64,000 nt of DNA from Clostridioides sp. ES-S-0010-02 (GTDB taxonomy: Bacteria > Bacillota > Clostridia > Peptostreptococcales > Peptostreptococcaceae): positions 1,419,317-1,483,316 of the forward strand of contig CP067345.1 of assembly GCA_020641055.1 (NCBI GenBank). The letters run 5' to 3'. This document shows, piece by piece, positions 1 through 7,653 of this stretch. The notes below the pieces were generated by a model. The model was not told the origin of the DNA. It saw only the letters and a list, made by a program, of their open reading frames with translations, and searched no databases. How positions within the stretch are numbered: position 1 is the stretch's first letter; every line of letters begins with the position of its first letter. The translations under genes were made by a program, and so were the position numbers.

Positions 1-1
1 T

Positions 2-916
2 AGATATGAAAGTGTTGCAGAACAAATTCATAACAGAAAAGAAACTTGGAATAAATTTTCTATTGGAACATGTAGGTTTATAACTGGTTTAGGTAAAAAA
101 ATATTAATTTCTAATAATATGGCAATAGTAGCAGATTATATTTACACTATGAATAGTCAAGGTTCAATAGCTACATCGTTGGCTTGGCTTGGTTCAATAG
201 CTTATACTTTACAAATATTTTTTGACTTTTCTGCGTATTCAGATATGGCCATAGGTTTAGGTCTTATGTTTGGTTTTAAATTTGAAGAAAACTTTAATTA
301 TCCATATATTTCAAAATCAATTTCTGAGTTTTGGAGAAGATGGCATATTTCTTTAGGAATGTGGTTTAAGAGTTATATATACTTTCCACTTGGTGGTTCT
401 AGAGTTTTAAATAAAGACATTATGATTAGAAATATGTTTATAGTATGGTTATTTACTGGAATATGGCATGGTGCAGAATGGACATTTGTGATTTGGGGGA
501 TTTTGAATTTTGTTTTTTTAATTATAGAGAGATTTATAATGTTTGAAAAGATTGAAAATCATAATCTCATAAAACATATTTATACTTTACTAGTAGTAAA
601 CTTTGGATGGGTACTGTTTAGAGCTCCAAATTTAAATGAAGCATATAACTATTTTAAAGCTATGTTTGGTGCAAGTGGAGTTATGTGGAGTGACTATACA
701 TATATGTTCTTGAAAGAATATTTGATTTTCTTTATATTTGCATTTATTTTTAGTGTACCTATTGCAAAAAAAGTTAATAAATTTGTTGTTGAACAAGCTA
801 AATACAGTACATTATTTAATTTATTTTATCCAATTTGTTCTATTTTATTGTTCTTTATTTCTGTGACATATTTAGTAACTGGAAGTTATAATCCATTTAT
901 TTACTTTAATTTTTAG
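2..916 (+). CDS. MBOAT family O-acyltransferase (AlgI/DltB-like), 5' end outside window
   Basis: The reading frame is open from base 2, so the gene begins before the window and only about 304 C-terminal residues are visible; the ATG at 119 is internal. The protein is a multi-pass membrane protein with the MBOAT signature block WHISLGMWFKSY and, further on, TGIWHGAEW, whose histidine (codon 467-469) is the presumed catalytic residue of the family. Such proteins move acyl groups (often acetyl or D-alanyl) across the membrane onto extracellular polymers. The DHHW protein gene starts 15 bases downstream, the usual AlgI plus AlgX/AlgJ-like pairing, so the two probably modify a cell-surface polysaccharide together. 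The acyl group and acceptor cannot be read from the sequence. Confidence 0.88.
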   Translation, partial: RYESVAEQIHNRKETWNKFSIGTCRFITGLGKKILISNNMAIVADYIYTMNSQGSIATSLAWLGSIAYTLQIFFDFSAYSDMAIGLGLMFGFKFEENFNYPYISKSISEFWRRWHISLGMWFKSYIYFPLGGSRVLNKDIMIRNMFIVWLFTGIWHGAEWTFVIWGILNFVFLIIERFIMFEKIENHNLIKHIYTLLVVNFGWVLFRAPNLNEAYNYFKAMFGASGVMWSDYTYMFLKEYLIFFIFAFIFSVPIAKKVNKFVVEQAKYSTLFNLFYPICSILLFFISVTYLVTGSYNPFIYFNF

Positions 917-931
917 CTGAGGAGGAAAAGT

Positions 932-2140
932 ATGAATAGATTTTTTAAAGTAAGGCTAATAACTACAATTATATTCTTAGTTGTTTTATTCACCTTCTCT
1001 ATCTCTAATATCTGTTATTCTGGAAAAGATATGATACAAGAAATAAAAAAATCAATTAATGATAAGAATAGTTTAAAGGATACTATATCGTCTATTGATA
1101 ATACAGTAAATGACAAAGTGATATATAAAAATACTTTTATTGAAACTTATGGATATTTGCAAAAACTAATGGGTAAAAATGAATTTTCAAAGTTTAGTGT
1201 TGTGAAAGATACTTCTGGCAAAATGCATTACACATATTTTGCTAAATCTCCAAATCAAGTTGATTTATTGTCAGACAGAGTAAGTAAGTTCTCTAAGGAA
1301 ATGGATAAACAAAATACTAAATTAGTTTATTTAATGACTCCAGATAAATATATAAAAGGAGTAACACAGTTTCCTAAAGGCATACCTTATTCCTATAGTA
1401 ATGAGACAGCAGATAATTTTTTAAATGAACTAAAAAATGATAATGTTGACTATATAGATTTTAGAAAAAATATTTTAAAAAGTGGTATTTCAAAAGATGA
1501 GTTATTCTTTAAAACAGACCACCATTGGAAAGTAGAGACTTCTTTTTGGGCATTTGGAGAATTGATTGAACAGCTTAATAAAAAATATAACATGAAATTA
1601 GATGAAAATTATTATTATAGAGATAAAGAAAACTATAATTCGATTGTATATCCTAGGTCATTTCTTGGTTCTATGGGAAGGAAGACAGGAATTTTATATG
1701 GTGGAATAGATGATTTTACACTAATTTATCCTAAATTTAAGACGAATTATACATACTATACAGATTCTAAATCTCAAAAATTTGAATTAAAAGGAAGGTT
1801 TGAAGAGAGTTTGATATTATCATACCCTTTTAATGCTGACCTTAATTTAATGGATGGACAATCAGATAAATATTTTACATACTTATTGGGGAATCGTCCA
1901 CTAGTTAAAATTAAAAATATAGAAAATCCAGAAGGATTAAAAGTGTTATTTGTTAAGGACTCATTAATTGTACCAACAGCAGCATTCTTTTCTTCTGTTT
2001 GTTCAACTATGGATATGATAGACCCTAGATACTATGATGGAGATATATTAGAATATGCAAAGTCTCAAGATTATGACTTTGTTTTTATATCTGTATATCC
2101 TCAAAACCTTACAAAAGAATTTTTTCCATTTTGTAAATAA
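932..2140 (+). CDS. DHHW family protein, partner of the MBOAT acyltransferase
   Basis: A 402-residue protein with one N-terminal hydrophobic segment (about residues 7-28, signal anchor) followed by an extracytoplasmic domain. The family hallmark D196-H197-H198-W199 is present in FFKTDHHWK. This DHHW family is related to the AlgX/AlgJ SGNH-like acyltransferases that receive an acyl group exported by an MBOAT partner. The start has a clear SD (GAGGAGG, bases 917-923) and the gene lies 15 bases after the MBOAT gene, so the pair is one operon. A bidirectional terminator follows. The substrate polymer is unknown. Confidence 0.85.
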   Translation: MNRFFKVRLITTIIFLVVLFTFSISNICYSGKDMIQEIKKSINDKNSLKDTISSIDNTVNDKVIYKNTFIETYGYLQKLMGKNEFSKFSVVKDTSGKMHYTYFAKSPNQVDLLSDRVSKFSKEMDKQNTKLVYLMTPDKYIKGVTQFPKGIPYSYSNETADNFLNELKNDNVDYIDFRKNILKSGISKDELFFKTDHHWKVETSFWAFGELIEQLNKKYNMKLDENYYYRDKENYNSIVYPRSFLGSMGRKTGILYGGIDDFTLIYPKFKTNYTYYTDSKSQKFELKGRFEESLILSYPFNADLNLMDGQSDKYFTYLLGNRPLVKIKNIENPEGLKVLFVKDSLIVPTAAFFSSVCSTMDMIDPRYYDGDILEYAKSQDYDFVFISVYPQNLTKEFFPFCK

Positions 2141-2144
2141 AATA

Positions 2145-2188
2145 AAAAATAAATGGCTAACTTTGTACTATGTTAGCCATTTATTTTT
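2145..2188. terminator. Bidirectional intrinsic terminator between DHHW gene and symporter
   Basis: A 17-base perfect inverted repeat (2145-2161 and 2172-2188, arms around ATGGCTAAC/GTTAGCCAT) with a 10-base loop. It is flanked by A-run and T-run, so it can end transcription of both convergent genes. Confidence 0.85.
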
Positions 2189-2198
2189 ATAATATTTT

Positions 2199-3587
2199 TT
2201 AAGAAATGTTTTTCTTATTGAATACTTCTTTATCAACTTTTCCAAGTGACTTACCTACAGTAATTGAAGATACCATAGCACCATTGACATTTATCATTGT
2301 ACGTCCCATATCTAGTATAGGGTCTATTGCAAGTATTCCACCAACTAGTGGGAAATAAGAGCCAAGACCTACTCCAGAAATAACAACTGAAACAGCTATT
2401 GTAGCAGTTCCTGGAAGACCTGCTATTCCAAGTGAACTAATTGTTATAACAATTAACAGCATAACATAAAAACTGATATCCATATTTACTCCAGCCATAT
2501 TAGCAAGAGTAACAGCCATTAAAGCAGGATATATGCCAGCACAACCATTCATACCCATGTTTGCACCTAAACTTGCTGTAAAGCTTGATACACCCTCATC
2601 AACTCCGTGATTTTGTACTAAACTTTCTATCGTAACAGGTAATGTTCCCAAACTAGAACGTGAAGTAAATGCTAGAAGTAGAGCTTCAGTTGAATTTTTT
2701 ATATAAGTAATAGGATTTAGACCATTTAAAGTTATAAAAATTAAATGTATAACAAATAATATTGCAACTGATATATAAAGAGCTAATATAAAATATAAAA
2801 CAGAAATTATTGAACTAATACCTTGTGAAGTTATTGTATTAGCAAGTAGTGCAACTACAGCATAAGGCATAAATTTGATAACAGTCATAGATACACTAAC
2901 AATTATCTTGTAAGATGCTTCTATAAAATCTATAAATGGATTTATAGTTTCAAAATGTTTTTTACTTAGTCTCTTTACTGAGGTACCTATAAATGTAGCA
3001 AATATTATTGTAGCTACAATATTTCCATTTGCCATAGCCATTACAGGATTTGATGGTAATAATCCTCTTAAAGTATCTACAAGAGAGTTTATTTCCTTAA
3101 GCTCTTGATTTCCACCTAAACTGGATAAATCAGCTCCTACTCCTAATCTCATCGTGTTTGCAACAACAATTCCAACAATTGCTGCTATAGCCGTAGTAAT
3201 AAGGAGCATTCCTAAAGATTTAAATGTCAAAGTTCCAAGGTTATTATCTTTCATGTTAATAATTACTTTTATAATTGATAAGAAAACTAAAGGTATTACT
3301 AACATTTTTAATAAGTCCATAAATCCAGAACCAAATAAACTATACCATTTGCTTACTTCTTGTAACCAAGTAATTTGAGTTGTATCAGTAGGAAAACCAG
3401 CAAAAGCTTGAATAATAATTCCCAATATAAGACCAATTATTGTAGCATATATTGTTCTCAATGAAAATTTGATTTTTTTCTTTTCAAATTGTCTAACAAT
3501 AAAAAATATACCTATAAGTAATAATATGAAAAAAATCGTTTTAAAATCTGTAATCATAAGAAATTGTGATAAGAATGAGTTTTCCAA
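2199..3587 (-). CDS. tcyP: Sodium:dicarboxylate symporter family protein, probable L-cystine transporter (TcyP-like)
   Basis: A 462-residue polytopic membrane protein of the DAACS family. After one N-terminal helix come many transmembrane segments, and the C-terminal half holds a glycine/asparagine-rich substrate-binding block (ASLGANMGMNGCAG) and a second motif GLPGTATIAVSVV. The extra N-terminal segment and this motif set resemble the TcyP cystine symporters of Firmicutes more than the glutamate carriers, so cystine uptake is the likely role, but serine/threonine or dicarboxylate transport cannot be excluded. It is transcribed alone, with its own promoter just upstream (minus strand). Confidence 0.75.
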   Translation of the reverse strand: MENSFLSQFLMITDFKTIFFILLLIGIFFIVRQFEKKKIKFSLRTIYATIIGLILGIIIQAFAGFPTDTTQITWLQEVSKWYSLFGSGFMDLLKMLVIPLVFLSIIKVIINMKDNNLGTLTFKSLGMLLITTAIAAIVGIVVANTMRLGVGADLSSLGGNQELKEINSLVDTLRGLLPSNPVMAMANGNIVATIIFATFIGTSVKRLSKKHFETINPFIDFIEASYKIIVSVSMTVIKFMPYAVVALLANTITSQGISSIISVLYFILALYISVAILFVIHLIFITLNGLNPITYIKNSTEALLLAFTSRSSLGTLPVTIESLVQNHGVDEGVSSFTASLGANMGMNGCAGIYPALMAVTLANMAGVNMDISFYVMLLIVITISSLGIAGLPGTATIAVSVVISGVGLGSYFPLVGGILAIDPILDMGRTMINVNGAMVSSITVGKSLGKVDKEVFNKKNIS

Positions 3588-3630
3588 TATTTTTTCTCCT
3601 TTGTCTAAAAATAAATTTTTCTAAGCTTAA

Positions 3631-3659
3631 ATGATATCAATATATTAAAAAAATGTCAA
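3631..3659 (-). promoter_or_regulatory. Promoter of the tcyP-like gene
   Basis: On the minus strand, TTGACA (3659-3654) and TATCAT (3636-3631) are separated by exactly 17 bases, a strong sigma-A type promoter about 44 bases before the start codon. Confidence 0.7.
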
Positions 3660-3925
3660 TATTATATCACAATTTACCGAGATAGAATAAAATAATTTAA
3701 TTTATCAAAATATGATTAAATAGATGAAAAGGGGGTATAATATATGTTTAAAGACTTTGAATTAGATTAATGGATGTAAGAACAACTTTTATAAAATTTG
3801 ATTTCAAATAAAAAGATGTTAAAAAAATAACTAAAGTTATCATGAAAATATATACATAGAATAGATATTAAATGAAAAGTTTAAACTAAGTAGAGAAATT
3901 AATTAGACGTCTAAGGAGAGATAAA
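3660..3925. other. AT-rich intergenic region with palindrome before the flavoenzyme gene
   Basis: No gene is visible here. A possible -10 TATAAT lies at 3736-3741 with no good -35. A perfect 12-base palindrome TTAGACGTCTAA (3903-3914) sits directly before the SD of the next gene and could be an operator. Confidence 0.4.
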
Positions 3926-5260
3926 ATGAGAGTAATAATAATTGGTGGTGTTGCAGCTGGTATGAGTGCTGCAGCGAAATTAAAAAGAATTAAACCTGAA
4001 TACGAGGTTGTAGTTTATGAAAAAACTGAAATAGTGTCTTTTGGAGCTTGTGGGTTGCCATATTTTGTAGGTGGTTTTTTTGATGATGCTAATGATTTAT
4101 TGGCAAGAACACCTGAAAAACTTAGAGAATCGGGCATTGATTTAAATATATTTAGAGAGGTTGTTGCAGTTGATACTAAGTCTAAGAAAATAAAAATAAA
4201 AAATGTAAAAACAGATGAGATATACGAAGATTACTATGATAAATTGATGATAGCAACTGGGGCAAGAAGCATTCTGCCTCCTATAAAAAATATAGATTTA
4301 AAAAATGTTTCTACACTAAAAAGCCTATATGATGGAGAATATCTAAAAAAATTATTAAGTGGAAAAGAAATAAAAAAAGTAACAATAATAGGTGCTGGAT
4401 TTATAGGATTAGAAGCAGTTGAAGCATGCAAAAAATTAGGTAAAGATGTACATGTAGTTCAATTGGAAGAGAGAATATTACCACAAGTATTTGATAAGGA
4501 AATTACAGATGTCTTAGAGGATGAAATAAGAAATCACGATGTAAAATTGCATTTGGATGAGATAGTTGTAGAATTGTCTGGAAAAGATAAAGTGGAAAAA
4601 GTAATAACAAATAAAGGCACAATAGATACAGATGTTGTGATAATTGCTACTGGTGTAAAACCTAACACGGAATTTTTACAAAATACAAATATAAAAACAT
4701 TAAAAAATGGAGCTATAGTAGTTGATGAATATGGCAGGACTTCTGTTGAAGATATATATTCTGCTGGTGATTGTGCAACTATAAAGAATATAGTGAGTAA
4801 TGAAAATGCATATATACCTTTAGCAACTGGAGCAAATAAATTAGGTAGGATAGTAGGAGAAAACTTAGCAGGTAAAGAAGTCTCTTATCAAGGTTCTCTA
4901 TCCTCAAGTTGTATAAAGGTTATGGATATGGAGGCTGCCTCAACTGGAATTACAGAGAAACAAGCTAGTGATTTGGGATTAAACTTCAAATCCAAATTTA
5001 TTTCTGATTATAATCAAACTCACTATTATCCTGGAAGAAATAAAATATATGTAAAACTTATTTACGATGCAGAGACAAAAGTTATTTTAGGTGGACAAGT
5101 AGCTGGTTTTAAAGATGCTGTTCAAAGAACTAATGTGTTGGCAGCTGCTATCTTTGGAAAAATGACCACAAGTCAACTTGGGATGTTAGATTTATGTTAT
5201 GCTCCACCATTTGCAAGAACCTGGGATGTATTAAATGTAGCTGGAAATGTATCTAAATAA
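3926..5260 (+). CDS. FAD-dependent CoA-disulfide reductase / NADH oxidase family protein
   Basis: A 444-residue pyridine nucleotide-disulfide oxidoreductase. Residues 3-16 are the FAD Rossmann motif (IIIGGVAAGMSAAA); the single redox cysteine C42 lies in SFGACGLPYFVGG, the signature of CoA-disulfide reductases and NADH oxidases/peroxidases with one active cysteine. A second Rossmann motif (IIGAGFIGLEA, about 153-163) binds NAD(P)H, TSAED-like YSAGDCA follows near residue 280, and a C-terminal dimerisation domain is complete. It probably reduces CoA disulfide, persulfide or oxygen. No rhodanese domain is fused. The start has a good SD (AAGGAGAG). It is a single gene followed by a strong terminator. 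Confidence 0.85.
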   Translation: MRVIIIGGVAAGMSAAAKLKRIKPEYEVVVYEKTEIVSFGACGLPYFVGGFFDDANDLLARTPEKLRESGIDLNIFREVVAVDTKSKKIKIKNVKTDEIYEDYYDKLMIATGARSILPPIKNIDLKNVSTLKSLYDGEYLKKLLSGKEIKKVTIIGAGFIGLEAVEACKKLGKDVHVVQLEERILPQVFDKEITDVLEDEIRNHDVKLHLDEIVVELSGKDKVEKVITNKGTIDTDVVIIATGVKPNTEFLQNTNIKTLKNGAIVVDEYGRTSVEDIYSAGDCATIKNIVSNENAYIPLATGANKLGRIVGENLAGKEVSYQGSLSSSCIKVMDMEAASTGITEKQASDLGLNFKSKFISDYNQTHYYPGRNKIYVKLIYDAETKVILGGQVAGFKDAVQRTNVLAAAIFGKMTTSQLGMLDLCYAPPFARTWDVLNVAGNVSK

Positions 5261-5270
5261 TTTTATCTAA

Positions 5271-5340
5271 ATAACTATTAATAATTAAGTAACTATTAAT
5301 AAATTAAATAACAGTAATAAATTAAATAACAGTAATAAAT
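5271..5340 (+). repeat. Short tandem repeats in intergenic DNA
   Basis: The 18-base unit AATAAATTAAATAACAGT occurs twice in tandem (5298-5315, 5316-5333) with a partial third copy, preceded by two copies of a related TAACTATTAATAA element. This looks like slippage-prone AT-rich sequence with no evident function. Confidence 0.6.
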
Positions 5341-5345
5341 ATTAA

Positions 5346-5402
5346 AGGAATGAGTTTACCCTAAAATAATTTTATCTAAGGTAAGTTCATTCCTAAATTT
5401 TT
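5346..5402. terminator. Terminator between flavoenzyme gene and rnz
   Basis: Arms 5346-5360 and 5380-5394 pair (AGGAATGA-GTTTACC with its near-perfect complement), followed by AAATTTTT. It lies between convergent genes and can serve both. Confidence 0.75.
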
Positions 5403-5437
5403 ATTAAGTATAATTTTTACTAAAGCTGTAAAATTAA

Positions 5438-6355
5438 TTATTCATCAAAATTTAAGTGTAAGCTAAGTCTATCTTCACCAATAATCGTATTTTCAAAAAC
5501 ATTAGTAGCATTTTCTAAGTACATGTTAGGCATATCTAATGATGGGCTAAAGTGTGTCAATAAAAGTTGCTTAACATTTCCTAGTTTTGCAAGGTTTGCA
5601 GCTTCTCTAAAAGTCATATGCTTATTTTTGACAGCTTTTGAAATATCTAAATCATCACCATACATAGCTTCACATATAAATAAATCGCTATCTTTTATAA
5701 AGTTAGGTATTGAGTCTATAGGTCTTGTATCTGTTGTAAGACTTACTTTAACTCCTTTTCTTGGTTCTCCTAAAACCATGTCTGGAGTGTATTTTTTTGA
5801 ATTTAAAACTACACTTTGACCATCCTGAAGATTTTTCCATATTGTTTTAGGAACTTTATTTTGAGTTGCTTTATTTATATCAAATTTAGGATTTCGTTTA
5901 AAATTAAAACTGTATCCTATACACTCTATAGAGTGTTCTAAATGGATTGTTGAAATCTCTATGTTTTTCAAATACTCATTATCTAAAGAAAAACTACCTT
6001 GAGGATTTTCTATAATTTTTAAAGTATAGGGTATGTATTCTACTAAATTTCTCATAGAACGAATACAATCAATTATTCCAATAGGACCAACTATAGTTAA
6101 ATCACTTGTACGACCGCTATTTCCAATCGTTGATAGAAGCCCTAAAAGTCCAAATATATGGTCACCATGTAAATGTGTTATACAAATCAAGTCTATATCT
6201 TTAAAGCCACATTTTTTCAACTTCATAGATACTTGAGTGCCTTCACCACAATCAATTAGTATTTTTCTGCCTTTATAATTCATGAATACAGAAGACAAAA
6301 ATCTATGTGGCATGGGTACATTTCCACCACATCCAAGTAAAGTTAAATCTATCAT
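5438..6355 (-). CDS. rnz: Ribonuclease Z
   Basis: A 305-residue metallo-beta-lactamase-fold protein, the normal bacterial RNase Z length. The zinc-binding signature H61-x-H63-x-D65-H66 (THLHGDH) is present, followed by the family block GLLGLL, and the later TTDTRP and LTHFS motifs supply further metal ligands. The enzyme cleaves the 3' trailer of tRNA precursors in the cytoplasm, which matters for tRNAs whose CCA is not encoded. It is a single gene on the minus strand with SD AAAGGGG before the ATG. Identification is firm. Confidence 0.95.
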   Translation of the reverse strand: MIDLTLLGCGGNVPMPHRFLSSVFMNYKGRKILIDCGEGTQVSMKLKKCGFKDIDLICITHLHGDHIFGLLGLLSTIGNSGRTSDLTIVGPIGIIDCIRSMRNLVEYIPYTLKIIENPQGSFSLDNEYLKNIEISTIHLEHSIECIGYSFNFKRNPKFDINKATQNKVPKTIWKNLQDGQSVVLNSKKYTPDMVLGEPRKGVKVSLTTDTRPIDSIPNFIKDSDLFICEAMYGDDLDISKAVKNKHMTFREAANLAKLGNVKQLLLTHFSPSLDMPNMYLENATNVFENTIIGEDRLSLHLNFDE

Positions 6356-6561
6356 TTTTTCCCCTTTCTAAAATTAACACAAATCTGTTGTTTGTTTTTA
6401 TTATGATATCCTATTATAATTATTTTAACATTAAATACAACAATAAATGTGCATTTGAGTCAAGAAATATTAGTAAATAGAAATTTTGTATAATAGTATA
6501 CAAGAACTCTATAAGTGTAACTTTGCATTTATTTTTGAAAAATTTATAGGAGGTAAATCTA

Positions 6562-7446
6562 ATGAAACTGTCAAAGAAAATTACTATTTTATCATTGATG
6601 ATGTTGACTTTAGTTGGATGCAGTAATGGGGAAAGTAAAAAAACAGTTGAAGGTTCTAACCATATTCAAAATTCTAAAAAAGAAGAGCAATCTATCGTAG
6701 TACATAAAGATGAAAATATATTAAAAGATAGGTATGAGCCACCAAAAGGATTTAAAAGGGTTGATGTAGAAAAAGGTAGCTTCGAAAGTTTTTTGAGGAA
6801 TACTAAGTTGAAAAATTATGGTGAGAAAGTTAAGTATTACGATGGTAGAACTAAGGAATCAAAAGGTATCTATGATAGTGTATTCGATGTCAATATTGGT
6901 GATAGAGATTTGCATCAATGTGCAGATGCAATTATGCTTATGAGAGCAGAATACCTGTATCAGAATAAGAGATATGATGAAATAAGCTTTGACTTTGTGG
7001 ATGGTTTTAAGGCTAAGTATTCAAAATGGGCAGAAGGATATAGGATTTCAGTAAAAGATAGTGGTTCAAGTTGGTATAAAGCAAGTGAATATTCAACATC
7101 ATATGATAGTTTTAGAAAATTTATGGATATAGTATTTGCTTATTCAGGCACTTTATCACTTGAAAAAGAATTAAAACCTGTGCAACTTGATGATATGAAA
7201 ATAGGGGATGTTTTTATAGTTGGAGGCAGTCCAGGACATGCAAGTATAATTATGGATATGGCAGAAAATGAAAAAACCGGAGAAAAGGTCTTTATGATAG
7301 CTCAAAGTTATATGCCTGCTCAACAAACTCAGCTTCTTATTAATCGTAAACAACCAAATTTAAGTCCTTGGTATAACTTGAATTTTGAGGGGGATTTAAC
7401 AGTTCCTCAATGGACTTTTAAAAGAGACCAGCTAAAAAGGTTCTAA
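6562..7446 (+). CDS. Lipoprotein with DUF4846 domain
   Basis: A 294-residue protein with a lipoprotein signal: positive N-terminus, hydrophobic core and lipobox L17-V-G-C20, so it is expected to be anchored on the outer face of the membrane by a lipidated cysteine. Residues 55-290 match the DUF4846 pattern (PPKGFKRV near the start, HQCADAIMLMRAEYLY in the middle, GGSPGHASII and AQSYMPAQQ near the end). The GHASIIMDMA segment recalls NlpC/P60-like folds, which is only a hint. No biochemical function is known to me. It appears monocistronic with SD AGGAGGT. Confidence 0.8.
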   Translation: MKLSKKITILSLMMLTLVGCSNGESKKTVEGSNHIQNSKKEEQSIVVHKDENILKDRYEPPKGFKRVDVEKGSFESFLRNTKLKNYGEKVKYYDGRTKESKGIYDSVFDVNIGDRDLHQCADAIMLMRAEYLYQNKRYDEISFDFVDGFKAKYSKWAEGYRISVKDSGSSWYKASEYSTSYDSFRKFMDIVFAYSGTLSLEKELKPVQLDDMKIGDVFIVGGSPGHASIIMDMAENEKTGEKVFMIAQSYMPAQQTQLLINRKQPNLSPWYNLNFEGDLTVPQWTFKRDQLKRF

Positions 7447-7589
7447 AAAATACATATAAAATAAATGAAAATATAAGTGTGAAAAAATGTAACTAGATTA
7501 AAACTTGTTGGATATGGACAAAATTAAATTGATAGATAAATATTAAAATCGAAATGATTAACTTCATATATTCTAATATTTATCTAAAA

Positions 7590-7625
7590 AGCTTTATCTT
7601 AAAATAAGAGTCTTATTTTAAAGCT
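7590..7625 (+). other. Leader hairpin before the surface nucleotidase
   Basis: TTAAAATAAG (7599-7608) pairs perfectly with CTTATTTTAA (7612-7621), extended by AGCT/AGCT after a small bulge. There is no T-run, so it is more likely a 5' leader structure than a terminator; it ends 12 bases before the SD. Confidence 0.5.
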
Positions 7626-7653
7626 GAAACTAATTTTAGGAGGATAACTTATA

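Noticed and set aside
5271-5340. Possible CRISPR-like repeats
   Set aside because: Units are contiguous, AT-only and lack spacers; simple tandem duplication explains them.
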